This document shows positions 22,193-29,011 of a stretch of 30,814 bases of DNA, piece after piece. The DNA lies in the NCBI GenBank assembly GCA_024402115.1, contig JAKSJQ010000025.1, forward strand, positions 1 to 30,814, given 5' to 3'. The position numbers and the translations under genes were made by a program. A model generated the notes under the pieces. It did not search any database. It worked only from the letters and a program-made list of their open reading frames with translations, and was not told the origin of the DNA. This DNA comes from Bacteroidales bacterium. GTDB lineage: Bacteria > Bacteroidota > Bacteroidia > Bacteroidales > UBA932. Numbering within the stretch: the first letter of the stretch is position 1; every line of letters starts with the position of its first letter.

Positions 22193-23373
22193 AGTCGGTG
22201 TCCTTTTTCAATGATGCTCATGTCTGAGCTGTGAACGACGCTCATCTTTCGGTCGTCGACCTTGTTCGTCACAGGTGCGCTGGATGCGCGGACCATGCCG
22301 GAATCATAGTATCTGTCATCGATGCACAGCATCATGCCGCAGATATATTCATCAAAATGCCGGCCCTCCCAGTCCTGGGGGAAGGTCCGCTGCTCCACGA
22401 AGGGCTGCAGGATGAAAGCGCCCATGTCCTTGGTCTTCCATATCTCCTCCCACTCCTGTTCTGATGTCATGCATCCTGCATATACGTCCTCGCTCTTTCC
22501 GAGCATGTACGGCTTCAGTATGTATCTGTCCTTGTGCGCCCTGGCATCCTCGAAGGCTTCGGCGTCGCCTGGGAGCCAGGTCATTATGGCGTGACTGCGC
22601 AGGAAGTCTGCCTCTTCCGGGGAAAGAAAACGCTCCGTGAAGCTGTCCTCGAACCAGAGCCTCATGAACCGCTTGTCGTGAAGCAGAAGTATGGTACGCA
22701 AGTCGTTGATCATACCCGAGTCCACGAGAGCCTTGAGCGTGTCCATCTTGAGGGACATCAGGTCATGCTGGTTCAGCGCGCTTATCACGCACTTCCCCTC
22801 CCATGCGCTGCGGTTTGACTCGACTTCGTCCGCCTCCAGTACCGTCACCTTCTTCCCGAATCGCTCGTAGAGAGGCTTGTACATGGCAATGGCGCTGGTC
22901 TTGTCGGCGCTCTTGAGAACGAAGATCTCTTCCTCGTCTCCAGGCAGGTCGAGTATGTGACGGATGACCTCCTCATATCTGGAACCTCCCTGTCCGAATC
23001 TGGCGGCATCGCGTTCCGAATAATAGCTCATGAACAGGCCGTGTCCGAAGAAACGGCTGGTTATCTCGCAGATGAGTATGTCTCCCTGCGAAGATACTAT
23101 CCAGTCAGGGCGCCATGCACCCGCACGGAATGGCTTCCTGCTCTGATATTCGAGAATCTCCGTCTCCTTCCGGGAGAGCCTCAGACAGCTGTCGGTATAG
23201 TCCCTGTAGTTCAGTGCGAGATATTCACAGGCCTTGTACAGCACGCTGTGGAGCCTGGTGAGCTCCTCGCGCCTCTGGTCTGTGATCACAAGCGGCTTTG
23301 AATGGTACCACCTGAGGTAGTAGTCGGTGCGGGCACCCCAAAGCTCATCGCATATCTCCGATAAACTACTCAT
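22189..23373 (-). CDS. ATP-grasp-like ligase of unrecognised subgroup
   Basis: 394 aa, cytoplasmic. The first half resembles a pre-ATP-grasp domain: RPDWIVSSQGDILICEITSRFFGHGLF (residues about 88-114) recalls the PD-x6-G-x3-ExNxR pattern. From about residue 270 come ATP-grasp-like elements: RYILKPYMLGKSEDVYAG (lysine plus glycine-rich loop, residues about 285-302), FILQPFVEQ (adenine-linker strand) and a terminal GMVRASSAPVTNKVDD that could hold the metal Asn. ATP-grasp enzymes join a carboxylate to an amine, thiol or hydroxyl through an acyl phosphate. Next to an aminotransferase and an acetyltransferase, the amide-forming ligation of an amino acid to an amino sugar is a fair guess. Assignment by pattern only; glutathionylspermidine-synthase-like proteins are the nearest analogy I can name. 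Confidence 0.6.
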   Translation of the reverse strand: MSSLSEICDELWGARTDYYLRWYHSKPLVITDQRREELTRLHSVLYKACEYLALNYRDYTDSCLRLSRKETEILEYQSRKPFRAGAWRPDWIVSSQGDILICEITSRFFGHGLFMSYYSERDAARFGQGGSRYEEVIRHILDLPGDEEEIFVLKSADKTSAIAMYKPLYERFGKKVTVLEADEVESNRSAWEGKCVISALNQHDLMSLKMDTLKALVDSGMINDLRTILLLHDKRFMRLWFEDSFTERFLSPEEADFLRSHAIMTWLPGDAEAFEDARAHKDRYILKPYMLGKSEDVYAGCMTSEQEWEEIWKTKDMGAFILQPFVEQRTFPQDWEGRHFDEYICGMMLCIDDRYYDSGMVRASSAPVTNKVDDRKMSVVHSSDMSIIEKGHRL

Positions 23374-24721
23374 TTCCCTTGAAGAGACGCGATTGATATC
23401 CGAGACACTGGAAACCGTTTTCGTTTATGATAGGTATCATCGACGGAGAGATCTCGAGCTGTTTCCTGACCCAGAAGCAGATGCTCGTGGTCATTCCCAG
23501 ACTCTTGGTGATCTCCATGATGTGGTCAAGCTCCCTTACGCAGAGCGCTCTGTCCGGTGCGGTGCGTCCGCGCTGCTTTCGGTGGTCCGCATTTGACGGC
23601 ATGATATAGTCCTGGTAAAGAGACTTCTCGAGATTCTTGTCGAAGTAGCCGAGGCACTGGCCGAGCATGGCAAGATTCTCCATGCATGCGGTGAGGAACT
23701 CCGGCTTGTAGTTCACGATGCCCGCGTCGCGGAGCTTTGTGAAGAAGTCCCTGATATGCTCGTCGGTGAGGTACGGAGTGAAGATGGGCTGGACGAGAGC
23801 CGAGTTTGCAAGTATCCCATGCTCCTGGCAGAGCTTCACGGCTTTTAGCCTTTCCTCGATAGGTGCGGCGTTCGGCTCGAGTATGTCCCTGAATTCCGTC
23901 GGCATGATCGAGACGCTGGTGTTGAACTGCATCTTGTCCTTGAGCTGAGCGAAAAGGTCAATTATGGTCTCTCCATTGTATTCTGTCAGCAGATGCTTTG
24001 CACCAGCCTTGCTCGCAATGAAGAGTCTGGCATTGGAATTAGGATGTTTCTTGAAATGATCGATGAACTCGTGGAGTATGCGGTGTGCGATTCCTGTCTG
24101 GAGTGTAGGCTCCTGCAGCGCCTCAGTCTTCGGCGAGAAATAATAGTAGTGGTTCCAGTTCTTGCCCTTGCTGAGCTCGACGATCTGCTGCTCGATCTCC
24201 TTCTTCCTCTGAGGTGCCTCCTCGATCGCCGTTGCAAGTTCCCTTAGGAGCCTGTTGCGTTCAATGAGGTCTTCTTTCGTCACGGGGACGGTTACGTCGC
24301 CATTCATCTCTTCGAGAAGCTTCCTCACGTAGAGATGGTAATTGTCATACGCCACGAGTTCCTGCTCGTGCACGCCGTCTGTCACAAGGCAGTACTGGCA
24401 TCCGACATAGCAGCCGCGCACCGGATTCACTTCGAAGGTGAGGGTAGGGCAGCGTCCTGTATAATTGTGAATCTCTGTCTCGATCTTGTCGGGGTCACAG
24501 TTCTCTATTGTGACGTGCGGACGTGGTATCAAGGTTTTCGCCTCGATGCGGCCGCTGAATATGACCGAGCCTTTCTCCAAAGCTTCAACGGTCTGGTCTG
24601 AAGCCTCTGTGTCAACTCCAAGTCCCTGAAGGTATTTCCTGTCCACGACCACAGGCTTGAAGTCATTCAGTGTGTAGATGTTACAACTCTTGTCGTAGAG
24701 ATTGTCCAATATCTTTATCAT
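23366..24721 (-). CDS. Radical SAM protein, spore photoproduct lyase-like
   Basis: 451 aa. The iron-sulphur cysteines are Cys104, Cys108 and Cys111 (RGCYVGCQYC, CxxxCxxC). Later strands ARLFIASKAG, QFNTSVSIMPTEF and RLKAVKLCQEHGI have the layout of SplB-type radical SAM enzymes, and the N-terminal 100 residues match that family's pre-domain. Between the cluster motif and the rest of the barrel there is an insert of about 80 residues (roughly 125-205), partly heptad-like and charged (LLRELATAIEE, KKEIEQQIVEL). The organism type does not sporulate and the gene is buried in a sugar/ligase operon, so thymine-dimer repair is not the obvious role. It overlaps the ligase gene by 8 bases and the acetyltransferase gene by 4. 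Confidence 0.8.
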   Translation of the reverse strand: MIKILDNLYDKSCNIYTLNDFKPVVVDRKYLQGLGVDTEASDQTVEALEKGSVIFSGRIEAKTLIPRPHVTIENCDPDKIETEIHNYTGRCPTLTFEVNPVRGCYVGCQYCLVTDGVHEQELVAYDNYHLYVRKLLEEMNGDVTVPVTKEDLIERNRLLRELATAIEEAPQRKKEIEQQIVELSKGKNWNHYYYFSPKTEALQEPTLQTGIAHRILHEFIDHFKKHPNSNARLFIASKAGAKHLLTEYNGETIIDLFAQLKDKMQFNTSVSIMPTEFRDILEPNAAPIEERLKAVKLCQEHGILANSALVQPIFTPYLTDEHIRDFFTKLRDAGIVNYKPEFLTACMENLAMLGQCLGYFDKNLEKSLYQDYIMPSNADHRKQRGRTAPDRALCVRELDHIMEITKSLGMTTSICFWVRKQLEISPSMIPIINENGFQCLGYQSRLFKGNE

Positions 24722-25185
24722 TTATCAAGGTCATTATGTTCTAATAAAATCGTCATCCTGATGTGAGGAATCCCGTCCAGTATGAAACTATCCGAAGACT
24801 GACGGAATCCTACGCCCTCATAGAATCCCTTGGCATATTCCTGCGCTTCCAAGTCTATCTGATGGGGGTTGAAGTATGACTTTGCAACTTCAATGCCGGC
24901 GAGCATTATCTGCCGGCCATAACCCTTGCCTCGCTCTGTGGTGATGACACGACCGATTGAGACCTGCTCCATGTGTGTGCCGGCAGGGCAGACGCGGCAA
25001 AGAGCCTTGGTCTTGCCATCAACCTCAGACCATACGTGGATTGCTGCCTGGTCGTCTCCGTCCAGGTCCTGATACACACAGTTCTGCTCGACGACGAAGA
25101 CCTCTGAACGCACTCGTAGAAGCTCATACAGCTCATCAATGGCAAGCTGGTTGAAGGGCTTGATATGTATCGTGTATTCACCCAT
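24718..25185 (-). CDS. elaA: ElaA family GNAT N-acetyltransferase
   Basis: 155 aa with the start chosen at MGEYTIHIKPF, one base after the stop of the PAS gene; the longer reading overlaps that gene. ElaA features: LLRVRSEVFVVEQNCVYQDLDGDD, the acetyl-CoA-binding loop RGKGYGRQIM and the C-terminal QEYAKGFYEGVGFR. GNAT enzymes acetylate amines. ElaA is often a housekeeping protein of unknown target, so its place in this operon may be functional (acetylating the amino sugar) or fortuitous. It overlaps the radical SAM gene by ATGA. Confidence 0.88.
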   Translation of the reverse strand: MGEYTIHIKPFNQLAIDELYELLRVRSEVFVVEQNCVYQDLDGDDQAAIHVWSEVDGKTKALCRVCPAGTHMEQVSIGRVITTERGKGYGRQIMLAGIEVAKSYFNPHQIDLEAQEYAKGFYEGVGFRQSSDSFILDGIPHIRMTILLEHNDLDK

Positions 25186-25186
25186 T

Positions 25187-25657
25187 CTAGTCACGGTTGA
25201 GCACAGGCACGACCTCAGGCAGATCGTAAACCATCTCAATCAATCCTGAAACCGGACCACCTGGAGTCTCGTACCATGGAATCTGGTGTATGCAGCGTTT
25301 ACTGCCCAGGCGTACAGTCTGGTAGTGATTAGAACGCCCGGCTTCCATCATCGCTTTTATCATTGCCTGGCTCTTTGGACTGTGACACCCGTACAGATTC
25401 TTTCCGCGTACGTCGCCCTCACGGCTCAGTGATGTCGCATTCTGGTATAGTACTATGCCTTCTCTGTCGCATACGGTAGCAGAGACAGGTGCATTGTCGA
25501 GATATGGAAACGCCGATTTTCTGAGGCATGCAGGCAATTTGCCATGTTCTTTGTGATGAGCTACGCAAATGCAGCATTTCCCATGCCGGGGACAGTTTTT
25601 CGGACAAGGGCAGTCTATAGACTGATTGTGATCGCACACTGGCTTGATTTCACTCAT
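25187..25657 (-). CDS. Cysteine-rich N-terminus fused to a PAS-like sensor domain
   Basis: 156 aa. The first 45 residues hold eight cysteines (8, 16, 18, 22, 28, 29, 31, 44) and several histidines, with the CP-x-HGxCxxC-x-HH-x5-LPAC pattern of the small DUF6485-like proteins. From about residue 50 a PAS-like fold follows: FPYLDNAPVSATVCDREGIVLYQN, GKNLYGCHSP, IPWYETPGGPVSGLIEMVYDL. The protein has no output domain, so it may sense a metal, redox state or ligand and act by protein contact. It is the first gene of the eight-gene operon; a -7 box (TAAATTTG, complement of 25680-25687) lies 22 bases upstream. Confidence 0.7.
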   Translation of the reverse strand: MSEIKPVCDHNQSIDCPCPKNCPRHGKCCICVAHHKEHGKLPACLRKSAFPYLDNAPVSATVCDREGIVLYQNATSLSREGDVRGKNLYGCHSPKSQAMIKAMMEAGRSNHYQTVRLGSKRCIHQIPWYETPGGPVSGLIEMVYDLPEVVPVLNRD

Positions 25658-25679
25658 TGAGTCTAAAATTTGTAACCCA

Positions 25680-25687
25680 CAAATTTA
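25680..25687 (-). promoter_or_regulatory. -7 box of the eight-gene operon
   Basis: The minus strand reads TAAATTTG, matching TAnnTTTG, 22 bases ahead of the ATG at 25657. It is the only promoter-like site found ahead of the eight coupled genes. No clear -33 TTTG is visible. Confidence 0.45.
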
Positions 25688-25709
25688 CAAAAATAGTTCC
25701 GAAAAGAGC

Positions 25710-25717
25710 TATATTTG
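25710..25717 (+). promoter_or_regulatory. -7 box of the lipoprotein gene
   Basis: TATATTTG matches TAnnTTTG exactly, 26 bases before the ATG at 25744. It is back to back with the operon promoter on the other strand. Confidence 0.5.
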
Positions 25718-25743
25718 TATCAAACCAGATACACCTAAGCACC

Positions 25744-26589
25744 ATGAAATCAGATATCAGGAAATTTGCAGTCCTTTTTGCAGTGGTCGTTGCCGCTCTT
25801 GTGGTATCCTGCAGGCAGAAGGAAGCTGAGGATGTGGACTATGTTTATATCAATCCAGCATACTTCAAGTCGGTGGTATATCATATCGATTCCTGCATGA
25901 CCGCGATCGCGAATGAGCCGCTTGACCCGAAGGTTGCCCTGAGCGAAGAGGATATGAATGCAGTGGGGCATGCAACTGATTCAGCGGCCCTCGCATGGAC
26001 CCATTTCAGGGATCTCTGCTACGACGGGCAGTTCAAGGATGCCTACAATTTCTATTCGGCGGACGACAATTCCGGCAATTTCATCATCTATCTCAAGCAC
26101 TCGACCTACCGCTATATCTTCTATGATCAGGTCATCGGCCCTATGATCTATGAATTCGAACCGAAGGAGACTGCGGACGACGTGTATCTCGGACTGCTCT
26201 CTCTCGAGTATTCACTGGAGAGCCTTACGATGCACTATGCAGTGGGGGATACCGAGTACATCCCTGAGACCTTCCCGTCCATTGCCGTTGATTACGGCCA
26301 GATGCTGGCTGCGAAGGGCAAGATCGATGAAGCCTTCGAACTCGTGGATGACTATGCCTACGCGATGAACGGCCTCAGCGGGAATAAGGCATACGCGAAC
26401 CTCAGCGTGGCCGTATTCGCAGCGTCGCTCTACCGCAGCTATGGCTCGATCGACAATGCGATAGCCGTGCTCGAGGAGTACAGGGAGTTCACTCAGAACA
26501 ATCTTGATCCAAAGGTGGATCCTGCCGACTACGAGCATTACTTCGCTGTCGTCGACAATGCTATAAAGAGCTTCCGCGAGCAGCAGTAA
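25744..26589 (+). CDS. Lipoprotein of unknown function, helical and TPR-like
   Basis: 281 aa from the ATG at 25744; a start 29 codons earlier would cover the promoter. The signal peptide ends VVSC with Cys23 as lipid-carrying residue. The mature part is mainly helical with paired-helix patterns (EYSLESLTMHYAVG, KIDEAFELVDDYAYAMN, SIDNAIAVLEEYREF), suggestive of tetratricopeptide-like repeats. No catalytic motif is seen. It should sit on the periplasmic or outer-membrane side. It is convergent with the PAP2 gene with only 3 bases between stops. Confidence 0.75.
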   Translation: MKSDIRKFAVLFAVVVAALVVSCRQKEAEDVDYVYINPAYFKSVVYHIDSCMTAIANEPLDPKVALSEEDMNAVGHATDSAALAWTHFRDLCYDGQFKDAYNFYSADDNSGNFIIYLKHSTYRYIFYDQVIGPMIYEFEPKETADDVYLGLLSLEYSLESLTMHYAVGDTEYIPETFPSIAVDYGQMLAAKGKIDEAFELVDDYAYAMNGLSGNKAYANLSVAVFAASLYRSYGSIDNAIAVLEEYREFTQNNLDPKVDPADYEHYFAVVDNAIKSFREQQ

Positions 26590-26592
26590 GCC

Positions 26593-27264
26593 TTATTTCT
26601 TGGCGAATCTTCGCCAGAGGATGATGGCGATGTGGCAGCCGATGATGGCGAGCAGCCAGCCGAGGAAGGCTCCGAAGAGGATGTCGCCGACATAGTGCTT
26701 TGCGAGGAAGACCCTGCTCAGGGAGATGAGGACCGCCCATACGCAGAGGACGCTTACTGTCCATTTTGCTGCGGCTGCGTCCTTCGCATTTACCGGGGCG
26801 GCTGCCGGCTGTCCTCCATGGGACTTGAGGCAGTGATGGTGACCATTGGAAAGACCGTCTAGACTGCCTCTGAGATGGGCATGGAAGAAGAATGCCACGC
26901 ATGTGAGGAATCCGAAAGCATTGGCTGCATGGGCTGACGGGAATCCATAGATATGCCTTGCTGATGCAGGAATCGGAAGGTGGAGACCTCTTTCGAGCAT
27001 GATAGGGTCATTGCCGGGACGCAACCTTGCGATGCCGTCCTTGATGATATTGCAGATCTGGTCCTCGATTCCGAGGATGATGGCAGTCGTAAGAAGCATG
27101 AGCAGAGCCTTCTTCCATCCGAGTTTCCAGAACATGATTCCGAGTATGATGATGTATATCACGGCAGTCGTGAATCTGTCAGACAAGAATATCCAGAATG
27201 CGTCACTGGCAGGGCAGTGCAGGCTGTTGATGGCAAGCGAAATTGTTCTATCTAATTCTCCCAT
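26593..27264 (-). CDS. PAP2 superfamily membrane phosphatase
   Basis: 223 aa with five to six transmembrane helices. All three active-site motifs are present: KDGIARLRP (K-x6-RP), PSAH and SRVFLAKHYVGD (SR-x5-H-x3-D). Likely substrates are undecaprenyl pyrophosphate, phosphatidylglycerol phosphate or lipid A phosphate. Between motifs 2 and 3 there is a polar loop of about 35 residues rich in His, Gly, Ala and Pro (SNGHHHCLKSHGG, APVNAKDAAAAK), longer than in typical PAP2 proteins. It starts 15 bases after the stop of the outer-membrane-type protein gene and is probably on its transcript. Confidence 0.88.
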   Translation of the reverse strand: MGELDRTISLAINSLHCPASDAFWIFLSDRFTTAVIYIIILGIMFWKLGWKKALLMLLTTAIILGIEDQICNIIKDGIARLRPGNDPIMLERGLHLPIPASARHIYGFPSAHAANAFGFLTCVAFFFHAHLRGSLDGLSNGHHHCLKSHGGQPAAAPVNAKDAAAAKWTVSVLCVWAVLISLSRVFLAKHYVGDILFGAFLGWLLAIIGCHIAIILWRRFAKK

Positions 27265-27279
27265 ATCTGTGTTTGTTTT

Positions 27280-28236
27280 CTATCTGTGTAGGTGGCGAGG
27301 TGTGTTGGCGGGCGCCGGATGCGGAGCAGCCTTCGACGGTGGTGGTGGCATGTTCCTCATGCGGATTTCACTGGTCAGACCGCGCACCAGGCCTCCGATC
27401 GGAATTCCTATCGTAGCATTGTCTCCGATTCGTATCGTAGGAGTTATAATAGGCAGGGTCTCCCAGCTGCGGGACATCGGGTCGAAATAGCGCTCGGCTC
27501 CAAGGTTTATTCCTACAACGTCACCGGCTATGCTGATGTATCCACCATAGTGGGAAGTATTGACAAAAGGGTAGGCAGACATCGTCACGTACGGGACCTT
27601 GTCATAGAACTGGCCGTAAGCGACTATTCCTATGTTCTCTGTTATCCCGTAGGCTATCTGTCCTCCGACTCCGAGCTGATACATGTTCGGAATGTACATT
27701 CCTGCATAGTTGGTGGCCGAGACTCCGGCAACTATGCCCAGCTTGCCGAAATTCATACCTGCTGCGAGTTCTGCCTCCCTGCTTGTAAGAAGGAAGGGAT
27801 GCTCGTGGTAGCTGCTGCTGCCGATGATCCCGAAGTTGCCGTGAGACCATACTGTTCCGGAACCATAATAATTGCGGATGAATGGCACAGGCTTCAATCC
27901 TGGGCTCGGAATGAATGCCTCCGTGTTCGTGATCTGTATCTTCTCAGCGAAAGATGGTCTGGAAAGCGACGAATCGCGCATCCTGCTTATTTCGATATCA
28001 GGCAAGGGCTGTCTTCTGGCTTCGAAGTTGTCAGCTTCCATGACATCCTTCTCAAGGACTTTGTCTGAAAGAACTGCCGGGTCACTCATAGCCGTAAAGT
28101 CGTCTTCCAGTACGGTCTCCTGTCGATTCTCGTCAGAGGTGACGACCTTCTCATTTTGAGCATATACGCTGGCGCTCATGCCAAGCAACACTGCCAGACA
28201 TGACACAGCCTTCCCGATATGCTTTCTAGAACTCAA
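27280..28236 (-). CDS. Exported beta-rich protein, probable outer-membrane protein of unknown function
   Basis: 318 aa with a signal peptide (residues 1-26, ending VYAQ). A charged, disordered-looking segment to about residue 100 precedes a run of alternating amphipathic strands (for example GNFGIIGSSSYHE, LGIVAGVSATNYAGMY, GITENIGIVAYGQFYD, YISIAGDVVGINLGAERYF), as in small outer-membrane barrels. The end is Pro/His-rich (MPPPPSKAAPHPAPANTP). I do not recognise a named family. It starts 5 bases after the SDR stop, hence co-transcribed. Confidence 0.65.
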   Translation of the reverse strand: MSSRKHIGKAVSCLAVLLGMSASVYAQNEKVVTSDENRQETVLEDDFTAMSDPAVLSDKVLEKDVMEADNFEARRQPLPDIEISRMRDSSLSRPSFAEKIQITNTEAFIPSPGLKPVPFIRNYYGSGTVWSHGNFGIIGSSSYHEHPFLLTSREAELAAGMNFGKLGIVAGVSATNYAGMYIPNMYQLGVGGQIAYGITENIGIVAYGQFYDKVPYVTMSAYPFVNTSHYGGYISIAGDVVGINLGAERYFDPMSRSWETLPIITPTIRIGDNATIGIPIGGLVRGLTSEIRMRNMPPPPSKAAPHPAPANTPRHLHR

Positions 28237-28241
28237 TAGGC

Positions 28242-29000
28242 TTATTTCTCGCGATAGACGACGGAGCCGCTCGCCTGGTGGGTGGCGAGGACGAGGACCT
28301 CTGCGATCTGGACGTGCTTAGGAGCGGATGCAGCGTAGAAGGCAACATCTGCGATGTCGTCGCCTGAAAGCGGAGTGATTCCCTTGTAGACATTCTCTGC
28401 ACGAGCGCTGTCACCATGGAAACGAACCGTACTGAAATTTGTCTCCACGAGACCAGGCTTGATGTTGGTGACGCGGATTGCTGTCTCAGCGACGTCGATA
28501 CGGAGACCGTCGGTGATAGCCTTCACCGCAGCCTTAGTCGCGCAATAGACGTTGCCACCGGCATAAGCCGCATCACCAGCGACGCTTCCTATATTGATGA
28601 CATGGCCTGAATTTCTCTCTACCATTCCGGGAACAACCCAACGAGTCATGAAGAGAAGGCCCTTGATGTTGGTGTCGATCATGGTGTTCCAGTCCTCGGA
28701 ATCACCCTCATACTCCTTCTCGAGTCCGAGTGCGAGACCGGCATTGTTGATCAGCACGTCGATGTTCTTCCATTCAGGGGAGAGGCTTGCGATCGCATCC
28801 TTGCATGCCTGCTCGTCGCGGACGTCATACACGAGATCAATGACCTTGGCACCGACGCTCTCGAGCTCGGCCTTCACCTGAGCGAGCATGTCAGCCCTGC
28901 GGGCGGTGATGATGAGGTCGTATCCTCCCTCGGCGAACTTCTTTGCGCACGCCTTTCCGATGCCGCTGGTGGCACCTGTTACCATTGCTATCTTTTTCAT
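28242..29000 (-). CDS. Short-chain dehydrogenase/reductase (YdfG-like)
   Basis: 252 aa with the start at MKKIAMVTG; the open frame continues 28 codons upstream into the GH3 gene but that is not used. Classic SDR motifs: TGATSGIG (cofactor loop) with ITARRAD (NADP preference), VLINNAGLALG, and the catalytic Ser-Tyr-Lys in NIGSVAGDAAYAGGNVYCATKAAV. It resembles YdfG, an NADP-dependent 3-hydroxy acid/serine dehydrogenase. It lies 11 bases after the GH3 stop. Confidence 0.9.
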   Translation of the reverse strand: MKKIAMVTGATSGIGKACAKKFAEGGYDLIITARRADMLAQVKAELESVGAKVIDLVYDVRDEQACKDAIASLSPEWKNIDVLINNAGLALGLEKEYEGDSEDWNTMIDTNIKGLLFMTRWVVPGMVERNSGHVINIGSVAGDAAYAGGNVYCATKAAVKAITDGLRIDVAETAIRVTNIKPGLVETNFSTVRFHGDSARAENVYKGITPLSGDDIADVAFYAASAPKHVQIAEVLVLATHQASGSVVYREK

Positions 29001-29011
29001 ATCTATTCTTA

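Noticed and set aside
23366..24721. DNA repair by spore photoproduct lyase as the function
   Set aside because: Only the radical SAM frame is similar; the insert, the operon context and the non-sporulating lineage make this call unsafe.
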